From contig CAZZHQ010000019.1 in assembly GCA_964654015.1 (NCBI GenBank), positions 1 to 34,007 of the forward strand: a stretch of 34,007 nucleotides of DNA, written 5' to 3'. The position numbers and the translations under genes were made by a program. Shown piece after piece: positions 8,608 through 15,592 of the stretch. This DNA comes from JAUUZT01 sp964654015. Its GTDB lineage: Bacteria; Chloroflexota; Dehalococcoidia; GIF9; AB-539-J10. Numbering within the stretch: position 1 is the stretch's first letter; each line of letters begins with the position of its first letter. The notes under the pieces are model-generated. The model saw only the letters and a program-made list of their open reading frames with translations, did no database searches and had not been told where the DNA came from.

Positions 8608-8909
8608 TGGAGAAGTAGTTATGATGGAACTTAACCATTGTGCTTTTCGGGTGTACAGGGATGATTTTGAGACGGTAGTTTCCCTTTTTACGGAAAAACT
8701 TGGGTCCAAGGTGCTTCGACGAAAAGGTTCTGTAATCTGGATGCGCCAGGGAGAACTCCCGGTCGACATTCAGCTTTCCGCCAGTGATACGAAACCAGAG
8801 ACAAAAGGGCTCGATATCGATGCGCTGAGAAGGAAAGACCATCGGGAAATATGTGACAAATCCAGGTCCCAGATCGCCTTTCTAAGTGAACAGCCGGAGA
8901 AAGAGCTCA
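8608..8909. repeat. 302-bp perfect direct repeat, copy 1
   Basis: This tract is identical base for base to 10283-10584. It starts 13 bases before the first VOC-like ATG and ends about two thirds into the gene. Homologous sequence continues on both sides but is diverged. Confidence 0.95.
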
Positions 8910-9058
8910 AGCTGTTAGCTGCTAAGATTGAGAAGAAGGGCTATAAAACTATTGTCCTCGGATACTCGGATAAAGAGTTCTTTCTGGATATGCCGGACGT
9001 GTTTATCGACTTCGTAATTGAGGTGATGACTCCTGAATGCGCCGATTACGATATATAA
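8621..9058 (+). CDS. Small VOC/glyoxalase-like protein, copy 1
   Basis: This 145-residue protein opens MELNHCAFRVYRDDFETVVSLFTEKLG, a beta-alpha start like that of vicinal-oxygen-chelate proteins (possible metal ligand His6). It ends with a strand (DVFIDFVIEVM) whose acidic residue sits where a VOC metal ligand would be. The fold call is by pattern only and no catalytic role can be assigned. The ribosome site GGAGAAG lies eight bases before the first ATG of ATG-ATG. A paralogue sits 1675 bases downstream with an identical first two thirds and about 23 base differences in the last 149 bases. Only a short TTCTCTC/GAGAGAA hairpin without a T-run separates it from the MATE gene, so it may be read from upstream. 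Confidence 0.75.
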   Translation: MMELNHCAFRVYRDDFETVVSLFTEKLGSKVLRRKGSVIWMRQGELPVDIQLSASDTKPETKGLDIDALRRKDHREICDKSRSQIAFLSEQPEKELKLLAAKIEKKGYKTIVLGYSDKEFFLDMPDVFIDFVIEVMTPECADYDI

Positions 9059-9272
9059 TAGCTGTATCTAGGCCTCAGTTTCCCATCACAACTTGCACAC
9101 AGCACATCTCCCAGCCCTCTTATATGTCATTCCCGTCATTATTCTATTATCTGTCCTGCTCTTCTCTTTTGCCTCTCCCGTGAAAGCAGGAATCCACCCG
9201 ACATCACGCACTATCATCCCCCAGTCTATAACATAGATGTGTTTAATGTATCAGTTAACCTTAATAAGTAGG

Positions 9273-9301
9273 TATACAAACATGGAGCTTTAATATATAA
9301 T
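9273..9301 (+). promoter_or_regulatory. Promoter of the toxin-antitoxin pair
   Basis: TATACA (9273-9278, four of six -35 positions) and a perfect TATAAT (9296-9301) are 17 bases apart in a very AT-rich stretch upstream of the antitoxin. An AGGTG ribosome site lies at about 9331-9335. The remainder of 9059-9340 shows only a fragment of the dispersed repeat (GTCATTC) around 9120-9200. Confidence 0.6.
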
Positions 9302-9340
9302 ACTTAATCGTAATATAAAATAATATGTGCAGGTGTTATT

Positions 9341-9580
9341 ATGGCTACAGAAACAACTAGAATGTCTATATATATTCCTAAGCGCCTTGCAGACTTTGCG
9401 GAAAAAGTTGCAGATGAAGAAAAAACCAGTAAAAGTGGACTTGTAGTGAAACTTCTGGAAAACCTTGAAACCGAAAGGGAGAAATCCCTTATGAAAGAAG
9501 GATATATGGTTTTAGCGGAGGAACAGAAACAATTTGCAAAACTTGCTTTTACAGAACAGCGGAAAATTGCACTTAAGTAG
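9341..9580 (+). CDS. Ribbon-helix-helix antitoxin (MazE-like partner)
   Basis: The 79-residue protein starts with TRMSIYIPKRLADFAEKVA, a strand followed by two helices typical of CopG/Arc ribbon-helix-helix DNA-binding proteins. A charged C-terminal tail (EREKSLMKEGYMVLAEEQKQFAKLAF) is of the kind that wraps around a toxin. The stop codon is nine bases before the ATG of a MazF/PemK-type toxin. Family knowledge: the antitoxin binds and inhibits the toxin and represses the shared promoter. Base composition is AT-richer than the flanking VOC-like genes, suggesting acquisition. Confidence 0.85.
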   Translation: MATETTRMSIYIPKRLADFAEKVADEEKTSKSGLVVKLLENLETEREKSLMKEGYMVLAEEQKQFAKLAFTEQRKIALK

Positions 9581-9589
9581 TGATTTACT

Positions 9590-9940
9590 ATGTCGTTTGA
9601 GATAAAAAGAGGATTAGTAGTAGAAATAAATTGGAATCCCCATAGAGGTAGTGAGCAGGCAGGAATTAGACCTGCCGTTATTATTCAGAATGACATTGGA
9701 AATAAATATAGTCCAACAACAATTGTTGCCGCATCAACTACTGCAAAAATGAAGGCTTACCCTTTTGTTGTCCACTTAGAAGCAAGAGAGGCAGGATTAA
9801 CAGAGGATTCTACAATTAATTGCTCTGCGATATTAACGGTGGATAAAACATGCATCGTAAAAAAATATGATTCTGTATCTGAAAACAAAATGAAGGAAAT
9901 AGATAGAGCGATACTCGCGAGTTTAGGGATTAAAACTTAA
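9590..9940 (+). CDS. MazF/PemK-family endoribonuclease toxin
   Basis: This 116-residue protein has the family pattern in order: KRGLVVEINWNPHRGSEQAGIRPAVIIQND near the N-terminus (the GxxR-P-VIIQN signature), TIVAASTTAKMKAYPFVVHL in the middle, and a C-terminal SAILTVDKTCIVKK strand and helix. MazF toxins are SH3-like-barrel endoribonucleases that cut mRNA or tRNA at short sites and so stop growth; the cleavage site cannot be predicted. It is second in a two-gene operon after the ribbon-helix-helix antitoxin. The pair sits between two direct repeats formed by the duplicated VOC-like genes. Confidence 0.92.
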   Translation: MSFEIKRGLVVEINWNPHRGSEQAGIRPAVIIQNDIGNKYSPTTIVAASTTAKMKAYPFVVHLEAREAGLTEDSTINCSAILTVDKTCIVKKYDSVSENKMKEIDRAILASLGIKT

Positions 9941-10082
9941 CTATTCATAATCTAAATGATATTAAAATAAAAAGCTGTCACCCAATAAGAAGATATTTAC
10001 CACGCAACTAAATAAATGCCTTAGCCTTAAACCAGTATTAAACAGCTCTACCTTACAATCATGTCATTCTTGCTTTCTTTTA

Positions 10083-10134
10083 TGTCATTCCTGCTAAACC
10101 TGTACCTGCGAAAGCAGGTAGCAGGAATCTACCC
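10083..10134 (-). repeat. Dispersed repeat unit C, inverted copy
   Basis: This is the reverse-strand copy of the hairpin unit also found at 1241-1291 and 15478-15528, with the inner GCAGGT/ACCTGC arms intact. It is the main content of the 355-base gap between the toxin and the second VOC-like gene; no gene is seen there. Confidence 0.9.
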
Positions 10135-10254
10135 AGTATTGCCACCATCAAGGGGGCGTATATATAGCTACTCAAGAAAATAATCTGAGTCAATATAAGA
10201 ACACTCACCGTAATTGGCTTCTTGAGAGAAAGCTGAAATAATGCCCCGTTCCGT

Positions 10255-10276
10255 ATTGTATAATTTATTATACAAT
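10255..10276. promoter_or_regulatory. Perfect palindrome upstream of VOC copy 2
   Basis: Arms ATTGTATAAT (10255-10264) and ATTATACAAT (10267-10276) are separated by two bases, and a TATAAT lies inside the left arm. The aligned region before copy 1 keeps the TATAAT but not the palindrome. It could be an operator over a -10; no good -35 is seen. Confidence 0.5.
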
Positions 10277-10282
10277 AGAGAT

Positions 10283-10584
10283 TGGAGAAGTAGTTATGAT
10301 GGAACTTAACCATTGTGCTTTTCGGGTGTACAGGGATGATTTTGAGACGGTAGTTTCCCTTTTTACGGAAAAACTTGGGTCCAAGGTGCTTCGACGAAAA
10401 GGTTCTGTAATCTGGATGCGCCAGGGAGAACTCCCGGTCGACATTCAGCTTTCCGCCAGTGATACGAAACCAGAGACAAAAGGGCTCGATATCGATGCGC
10501 TGAGAAGGAAAGACCATCGGGAAATATGTGACAAATCCAGGTCCCAGATCGCCTTTCTAAGTGAACAGCCGGAGAAAGAGCTCA
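10283..10584. repeat. 302-bp perfect direct repeat, copy 2
   Basis: Identical to 8608-8909. The two copies are in the same orientation with starts 1675 bases apart and enclose the toxin-antitoxin pair and one unit C repeat. Confidence 0.95.
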
Positions 10585-10733
10585 GGCAGTTAGTTGCTGC
10601 GATAGAGAAGATGGGCTACAAAACGATTGTCCTTGGATACTCGGATAAAGAGTTCTTTCTGGATATCCCCGACGTTTTTGTGGACTTCGTGATTGAGGCG
10701 ATGACTCCCGACTGCGCTGATTACGACATTTGA
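10296..10733 (+). CDS. Small VOC/glyoxalase-like protein, copy 2
   Basis: This 145-residue paralogue of the protein at 8621 is identical through residue 96. The last third differs at scattered positions (for example KLLAAKIEKKG becomes RQLVAAIEKMG), and most base changes there are third-position or conservative, so both copies look functional. The ribosome site (GGAGAAG) is the same as in copy 1. Function is unknown; the short VOC-like fold call is tentative. The perfect palindrome just upstream is absent from copy 1, so the copies may be regulated differently. Confidence 0.75.
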   Translation: MMELNHCAFRVYRDDFETVVSLFTEKLGSKVLRRKGSVIWMRQGELPVDIQLSASDTKPETKGLDIDALRRKDHREICDKSRSQIAFLSEQPEKELRQLVAAIEKMGYKTIVLGYSDKEFFLDIPDVFVDFVIEAMTPDCADYDI

Positions 10734-10780
10734 TAGCAGTATTCCAGGCTGTGCCTCCTCGGTCTTCCGTCTCCTGTCCC

Positions 10781-10814
10781 CGTCATTGCGAGGAACATAG
10801 AGACGAAGCAATCT
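10781..10814 (+). repeat. Dispersed repeat unit D
   Basis: A CGTCATTGCGAGGAAC...GAAGCAATCT unit, the same class as at 1318-1355 (inverted), 4002-4040 and 27840-27875 (inverted). Confidence 0.85.
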
Positions 10815-10933
10815 AGTGGAAGGGCTTCCCCTTTTGTCATCTTCGAGGAATCGTTAGCAACATCATTACACAAATAAAATCTTCAAATCATCAATTTTTG
10901 TTTTCTCGTTACATAAATAGTAACAACTATTAC

Positions 10934-10968
10934 TTGACAATTGTTGACTAGTGTTTTATAGTATTGAC
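10934..10968 (+). promoter_or_regulatory. Strong promoter with helically phased TTGAC repeats before the R-M operon
   Basis: TTGACA (10934-10939) and TATAGT (10957-10962) are 17 bases apart. TTGAC recurs at 10944-10948 and 10964-10968, so three copies sit 10 and 20 bases apart on one face of the helix and cover the promoter. A short inverted repeat (AATAGT/ACTATT, 10916-10931) lies just upstream. This is a plausible operator for the DNA-binding domain of the first gene product. Confidence 0.65.
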
Positions 10969-10988
10969 GATATATGAAAGGTGCAGTA

Positions 10989-12101
10989 ATGGAGAAAAAG
11001 TTAGTTTACAGGACGAAGGAAGCTGCTGAGTATCTTGGGGTGAGCCAATCCACTATTTATCGCATGGAGAAACAAGGTCTGATATCCTCAGCACGGACAC
11101 CAGGTGGCCAAAGACGTTTTAGCAGGCAAAGCATTTTAGAGTATTTGAAACAGAGCCAGAGTTTTACTGCGCCACAGAATCCAAGCAGATACAAGAAATC
11201 AACTTCATTAGTTAAAGAGCCTGAGGTAATCTACGCTGCACAGTACACAAAAAACGATAAGCCAGCGATATCTCCTAGAATCTTCTTAAATGAACGGTGG
11301 TACTTCCATAAGGACTCAATATGGATATGCAATATCGACATTTTAAAGGCAAATAATATCGCCGATAATTCTATAGACTTAATAGTAACATCTCCACCAT
11401 ATAACGTAGATATTAAGTATAATTCATATAATGATACTATGTCCTATAAAGATTATTTGTCTTTTTCGGGTGAATGGCTAGCTAAATGTTATAAGCTATT
11501 AAAAAATGATGGGAGATTCTGTCTGAATATCCCATTGGACAAGAATAAAGGCGGTCAACAGAGTGTCTGTGCGGATATCACAAGCATTGCCAAAGCAGCC
11601 GGGTTTAAATACCACTCAACAGTTATATGGAATGAACAAAATATCTCACGAAGGACTGCTTGGGGTTCATGGCTTTCTGCAACTGCACCATATGTTATCG
11701 CTCCGGTTGAAGTTATAGTAATTCTCTATAAAGAAAGATGGAAAAAGATGAGAAGGGATGGCAAATCAGACATAACAAAAAAAGAGTTTATGGAATGGAC
11801 AAATGGCGTGTGGAGTTTTATGGGAGAAAGCAAGAAAAGAATTGGGCATCCAGCTCCTTTCCCTGTTGAATTGCCCAAGAGGTGTATTAAACTCTTTAGC
11901 TTTGTTGGAGATACAGTTCTTGATCCCTTTCTTGGTAGTGGTTCAAGTTTGCTTGCATGCTTGCAAACAGGAAGAAAAGGAATAGGAATCGAGATTGATC
12001 AAGAATATTGCGATTTAGCAAAAAAACGACTCTTGACTGAAGGGCAGATGAATCAATTCCCTCTTAATATAACCGTGGAGCAAAATAGTGGCACAAAGTA
12101 A
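10989..12101 (+). CDS. HTH (MerR/excisionase-type)-DNA methyltransferase fusion
   Basis: This is the modification half of a restriction-modification operon. Residues 6-53 are a MerR/excisionase helix-turn-helix (YRTKEAAEYLGVSQSTIYRM... TPGGQRRF). After a linker comes a DNA amino-methyltransferase domain (about 108-350) with motif IV TSPPYN at 134-139 first and the AdoMet motif LDPFLGSGS at 311-319 after it: the class beta order seen in N4-cytosine and some N6-adenine enzymes. GIEID (333-337) contacts AdoMet. I prefer the second ATG, at 10989, because AAAGGTG (10977-10983) sits five bases before it; the ATG at 10974 lies almost on the predicted transcription start and would add only five residues. 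The gene overlaps the HNH nuclease by 14 bases. The fused regulator domain suggests self-repression, as known for some C5 methyltransferases (inference). Confidence 0.9.
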   Translation: MEKKLVYRTKEAAEYLGVSQSTIYRMEKQGLISSARTPGGQRRFSRQSILEYLKQSQSFTAPQNPSRYKKSTSLVKEPEVIYAAQYTKNDKPAISPRIFLNERWYFHKDSIWICNIDILKANNIADNSIDLIVTSPPYNVDIKYNSYNDTMSYKDYLSFSGEWLAKCYKLLKNDGRFCLNIPLDKNKGGQQSVCADITSIAKAAGFKYHSTVIWNEQNISRRTAWGSWLSATAPYVIAPVEVIVILYKERWKKMRRDGKSDITKKEFMEWTNGVWSFMGESKKRIGHPAPFPVELPKRCIKLFSFVGDTVLDPFLGSGSSLLACLQTGRKGIGIEIDQEYCDLAKKRLLTEGQMNQFPLNITVEQNSGTK

Positions 12102-12681
12102 TACTATTAGCAAGTTAGTACTCGAATATTTTGAAAAACACCCTCGGCGTGATTTACCACATGGTCCGGTTGTAGATTGGGTGACTAGTCAATACCGTAG
12201 GGAACACACACAACCACCGAGAGACCCTTGGAGAGCAATCCGCAAGCTTTACCAAGAGGGAATACTAATAAAGGTAAAAAAAGGAGTGTATCGTTATGAC
12301 CCTGCCTATGTTAAAGAAAATGAATTGTTTGATTTCCCCATGAATGTAAAGAATATGATCCTGAAGCGTGACAACTATAAATGCATTGTTTGTGGTAGAG
12401 GTGTAAAGGAAGGAGTTGAATTATGCGTTGACCATATCAGACCAAAAGACAAGGGTGGAAATAACTTTATTAACAATGGGCAGACCCTATGCATGGAGCA
12501 TAACCTTCTAAAGAAGAATTATTCTCAAACTGAGGCGGGGAAAAGGTATTTTATCAAAATATATGAACAGGCTATTATGGCTCATGATGATAAGGTGATT
12601 AGGTTTTGCAAAGATGTTTTTGATGCCTACGACAGGCATAAGATAAATGGGCACATACCAAGACCAAATGGAAAGGCTTAA
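12088..12681 (+). CDS. HNH restriction endonuclease with N-terminal winged-helix-like domain
   Basis: The start is GTG with GGAG seven bases upstream, inside the end of the methyltransferase gene. The 197-residue product has an N-terminal helical/winged-helix-like region (about 1-72, ending GILIKVKKGVYRYDP) that could read DNA. It is followed by an HNH domain with C99-x2-C102, the catalytic DH at 115-116, an Asn-rich centre (NNFINN, 125-130) and C135-x2-H138, giving a zinc-stabilised beta-beta-alpha-metal nuclease. With the overlapping methyltransferase it forms a type II restriction pair; the recognition site cannot be predicted. Late position and an overlapping GTG start would let methylase appear first. 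Base composition is AT-rich, as in its partner. Confidence 0.88.
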   Translation: MAQSNTISKLVLEYFEKHPRRDLPHGPVVDWVTSQYRREHTQPPRDPWRAIRKLYQEGILIKVKKGVYRYDPAYVKENELFDFPMNVKNMILKRDNYKCIVCGRGVKEGVELCVDHIRPKDKGGNNFINNGQTLCMEHNLLKKNYSQTEAGKRYFIKIYEQAIMAHDDKVIRFCKDVFDAYDRHKINGHIPRPNGKA

Positions 12682-12899
12682 TGTTTTTACCTTACGCTAT
12701 TGTCATGAAGTAACATGAAGTTCATTAGCGAGTATTAACATAACAATAGCTCTTATGATAAACAAGAACCTAATAGTAAGATATTGAAATATAGCAAATG
12801 AATAGTATTCAGAAAACAAACGTCTATCTGCTTAATATCCACTGGGCTTCTCAGAACTAAAACATGTATATTAATACAATATAATACTAGTAAATAATC

Positions 12900-13175
12900 A
12901 TGGATAATAAACCAGCAGTTTTTATACGAGTGATGCAAGAAGCGCTTTTAGGGATAGATCTGACTAGCCTTTCTCATTTAAAAATTGGAACTGAATGGGC
13001 TGAAGTCCAAATTTTAACAGATCCATTTGTCGTATTCAGAAAAGATAGGTATCAACCTGTAGTACTAGTTGAAGAACTAGAGACAGAGCTGAAATATCTT
13101 CTTTTTGTTTCTGCCAAATCTCTTGACGAACGTCTTGAACCACTTCGTGTAAGGCGAGGCGCTTTGGTTGGATAA
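12900..13175 (+). CDS. Small hypothetical protein in the defence island
   Basis: The 91-residue product (MDNKPAVFIRVMQEALLG...) has no motif I recognise. It is soluble, mixed alpha/beta in pattern, and acidic in the second half (LVEELETELKYLLFVSAKSL). No clear Shine-Dalgarno is present; a TATAAT (12880-12885) lies just before the ATG, which would make a leaderless message, and I see no matching -35. The 218 bases before it contain nothing else recognisable. It lies between the R-M operon and the convergent ATPase-RloB operon and shares their AT-rich composition. Whether it belongs to either system is unknown. Confidence 0.55.
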   Translation: MDNKPAVFIRVMQEALLGIDLTSLSHLKIGTEWAEVQILTDPFVVFRKDRYQPVVLVEELETELKYLLFVSAKSLDERLEPLRVRRGALVG

Positions 13176-13199
13176 TGATAAAAGATTATTAGGAGAGGG

Positions 13200-13294
13200 A
13201 ATGCGTTCGCAATGACAGTGGGTGGCAGGTCCTTCGGTCGCTCACCCTTCGATATGCTCAGGGTTTCAGATCACCCCTCAAGGATGACAATACA
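13200..13294. repeat. Composite repeat invading the 3' end of the RloB gene
   Basis: A D-unit end (TTCGCAATGACAG, about 13204-13216) is followed by a diverged B unit from about 13229 (TCCTTCGGTCGCTC ... AAGGATGACAATAC). The last part overlaps the end of the minus-strand gene: its final codons (Tyr-Cys-His-Pro) and stop are written by the repeat. Confidence 0.75.
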
Positions 13295-13886
13295 GGGCGG
13301 ACTCCTGTAATTTCTTTACCAGGCGATAGACAGTGCTTCCTGCATATTGCGGCCAATCATCGCAAGATTCCTGCTCTCTAAGTTCAGCGCGCCTTATCGC
13401 GTCTGAGATGCCAGATTTTATTTTCCGGGCGTCAATTTCTTTGTTATATCCAGGGAGATATCTTTTAAGACGCTCCAAACACTGCCTTGAAGTTATCACC
13501 TCACCACCATCTTCGAAATGAAGAAGTATCCAGTATTCAAAATTGGGATTACTTAAAGCAAATCCATAATTATCCTTCTGCTTTGACCAGCTACATAGTT
13601 CTGCCAATTTCTCCTCCAGCCACTGATCCCTGTCCACAACTACCCACGCTTCGTCACCTTTCCTCAAACCTTCACGTCGCAGATATTTTGTAAGGCGTTT
13701 AAGCACCTGTTTTGGTGAGCTCTTAGTTGTGGATTTCAAACAATTAACATGAATAACAGCTTGATTTGAATTGAACATCCCGAAATATTGCGGCTCTGTT
13801 TTACTTCCTTCGGCAGATATTACGAACATTTTGCGATATCGTCGTTCGCCCAGAGGGCGTTGAAAGCTTCTTCTCCTGGGAGCCAT
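13278..13886 (-). CDS. RloB-family (AbiLii-like) protein, TOPRIM-like putative nuclease
   Basis: The 202-residue protein has the RloB pattern: VISAEGSKTEPQYF with Glu26 (and Glu31) after the first strand, WVVVDRDQWL with D85-x-D87, and SNPNFEYWILLHFE (112-125). A Glu after strand one plus a D-x-D on a later strand is the TOPRIM signature, so a metal-dependent nuclease is likely (inference). The ATG overlaps the stop of the ATPase gene by one base (TGATG) with a GGAGATGA ribosome site, so translation is coupled. RloB genes beside AAA ATPases were first noted in restriction loci, and related pairs act in abortive infection. The last four residues and stop fall in a dispersed repeat unit, so the native C-terminus may have been replaced. 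Confidence 0.83.
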   Translation of the reverse strand: MAPRRRSFQRPLGERRYRKMFVISAEGSKTEPQYFGMFNSNQAVIHVNCLKSTTKSSPKQVLKRLTKYLRREGLRKGDEAWVVVDRDQWLEEKLAELCSWSKQKDNYGFALSNPNFEYWILLHFEDGGEVITSRQCLERLKRYLPGYNKEIDARKIKSGISDAIRRAELREQESCDDWPQYAGSTVYRLVKKLQESALYCHP

Positions 13887-15223
13887 CAGTCATCTCCTCT
13901 GCTACATTCATCTCTAAATGTTGCTCCAGAAAACAGTATTCGAGGTACACCTCCTATACGACCCTGTAGATAGCTCTTGCGAATATCTTTATCGTAACGA
14001 ATATCCCTATACTCATTGAAAGCAATCAAGGAAGATGCACCTTCCGTATCACGTTCTGCTACCCACATTTCATCACGGCGCATCAGGTTCTGGTCCATCA
14101 ACAGCACGTCATGAGTGGTAAATAACAACTGTGAACGGCTTTCAGAGGTACAATCACCCAGGTAAGCTTCCAGCAACCGGCGTGTTAACAATGTATGCAT
14201 ACTGCGATTTAACTCATCAATAACATAGACCCTGCTGGATCCTTTGGCGGCTACCTCAAGAAAAGCAGGCAGTAGATCAATAAGTCGCCGGGAACCATCA
14301 GATTCGTTGCGCATTTCAAATTTCACCTCACTCCCATCCTTTTTTTGATGATAAGTGGACAGTTCTTTTACAACGAGTACTTCTCCTATTCTTGTAACCA
14401 TATATCTTTCATCAGACTCCCCTCGCTGTACATTAGCTGCAGTACCTTCTTTAACTTTTTCCTGTAACAACGCCTTCAAATTGTCAGGAAATGGGCTTTT
14501 ATCAAAAGGAATTTCCTCACCACCAAGGTGCAAAATTCCTGTATCAAGCAGCGGCAATATTTCATTCATCCTAGCGTACAACGGGTTGTCCTCCTGCAAA
14601 AATTGCTCAAAAGGCTCAAACCTGCTATCGGGTGCCACCAACTCTAACTTGTTCATAAACCAGTCGTAAACTGGTTTAAATGTTTTAACGTTCTGGGTAA
14701 CACTATTTGTTAAAAACAATTGATTATTACGCGTTCCCTGGAAAGCAAAGTGGAGGAATTGATTCTTAGCCAGTGATGAATCAAAACTGATATCGTCAGT
14801 TTTGCGGTGATATAAAACTCGTTCACTGCTGCTAGAAATACAAACAAGCTTCTCTTCTATGACAGCCCTACTGGTAACAGCAAAACTGAATTCATAAAGT
14901 TGTTCATCAATCAATAGTGTAAAGAAGAAACTGCTGGGACGCGTTGCATAGGTTGAATCAAGTCTGAATGGCTCTACCTGAATCATCCCTTCTGGTTGAG
15001 TTCCCTTTAGAATGAGATTCTTAGCAAAATTTAATGCCTTAAAAAAGTTTGTTTTACCTGATGCATTACCGCCATAAATCACCGACACAGGAAGCACTCT
15101 CATGTTGTACTTTTTAATTCTTGGAACACGCTCTCTATGTTGACGCTCTCTCCCCGCCACCATCGAATATTTGGTCTTATCCCTGAAAGACATCCAGTTT
15201 TCTACTGCAAAATCAATTAACAT
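13886..15223 (-). CDS. ABC-type AAA ATPase (AAA_15/RloA-like), defence partner of RloB
   Basis: The 445-residue protein is of the SMC/OLD-like ATPase group. It starts MLIDFAVENWMSFRD, typical of the family, with Walker A GGNASGKT at 51-58. An insert of about 230 residues takes the place of a coiled coil. Then come an ABC signature-like ESDGSRR (307-313), Walker B VYVIDE (332-337) with catalytic Glu337, and the switch His371 in LLFTTHD. No TOPRIM domain is fused; that activity would come from the downstream RloB gene. The pair therefore resembles a split OLD/Gabija or PARIS arrangement (ATPase sensor plus nuclease). AGGAG precedes the ATG, and a TTGACA-17-TATATT promoter lies upstream. Confidence 0.9.
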   Translation of the reverse strand: MLIDFAVENWMSFRDKTKYSMVAGRERQHRERVPRIKKYNMRVLPVSVIYGGNASGKTNFFKALNFAKNLILKGTQPEGMIQVEPFRLDSTYATRPSSFFFTLLIDEQLYEFSFAVTSRAVIEEKLVCISSSSERVLYHRKTDDISFDSSLAKNQFLHFAFQGTRNNQLFLTNSVTQNVKTFKPVYDWFMNKLELVAPDSRFEPFEQFLQEDNPLYARMNEILPLLDTGILHLGGEEIPFDKSPFPDNLKALLQEKVKEGTAANVQRGESDERYMVTRIGEVLVVKELSTYHQKKDGSEVKFEMRNESDGSRRLIDLLPAFLEVAAKGSSRVYVIDELNRSMHTLLTRRLLEAYLGDCTSESRSQLLFTTHDVLLMDQNLMRRDEMWVAERDTEGASSLIAFNEYRDIRYDKDIRKSYLQGRIGGVPRILFSGATFRDECSRGDD

Positions 15224-15264
15224 TGTTTGTTCTCCTAAGTGATTATTTCACATTTGTCATTGTT

Positions 15265-15293
15265 AATATAGGCTATTATATCAATAATGTCAA
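15265..15293 (-). promoter_or_regulatory. Sigma-70 promoter of the ATPase-RloB operon
   Basis: On the minus strand TTGACA (15288-15293) and TATATT (15265-15270) are separated by 17 bases, about 40 bases before the ATG at 15223. Confidence 0.7.
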
Positions 15294-15346
15294 TTTTTTA
15301 GAGATTTTTTCTCTTTATTATAGTATTTATTAAAACGGGTAAAGGG

Positions 15347-15528
15347 GAGATCCTTCGGTCGCTCATGCTCCTTCAAGGATGACAAGGTAAGAAGGCAGGG
15401 GCTAGGAAATTGAAGACCGAGGACTGGTTCATAGTTCGTAGCTGGTAGCTCATAGCTCCTCGCCGCCCCGTTACCGGGTAGATTCCTGCTACCTGCTTTC
15501 GCAGGTACAGGTTTAGCAGGAATGACAT
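15347..15528. repeat. Composite intergenic repeat cluster
   Basis: The 369-base gap between the ATPase promoter and the permease stop holds a B unit (15347-15385, GATCCTTCGGTCGCTC ... AAGGATGACAAGG) and an intact hairpin unit C (15478-15528). Between them is unique sequence containing short AGCTGGTAGCTCATAGCTC tandem-like words. Small ORFs here are repeat-derived. Confidence 0.85.
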
Positions 15529-15592
15529 AAAAGGGTGCAAGGTTGACAAGAGGGAAGGCAGCAAAGCTGCCTCGCACTGACGACGGGGAGTT

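Noticed and set aside
8491..8842. Minus-strand ORFs over VOC copy 1, and the same at 10080-10517 over copy 2
   Set aside because: Antisense shadows preserved only because the two gene copies are identical there; no ribosome site.
10974..10988. First ATG as start of the HTH-methyltransferase
   Set aside because: It lies almost on the predicted transcription start with no ribosome site; the ATG at 10989 has AAAGGTG five bases upstream.
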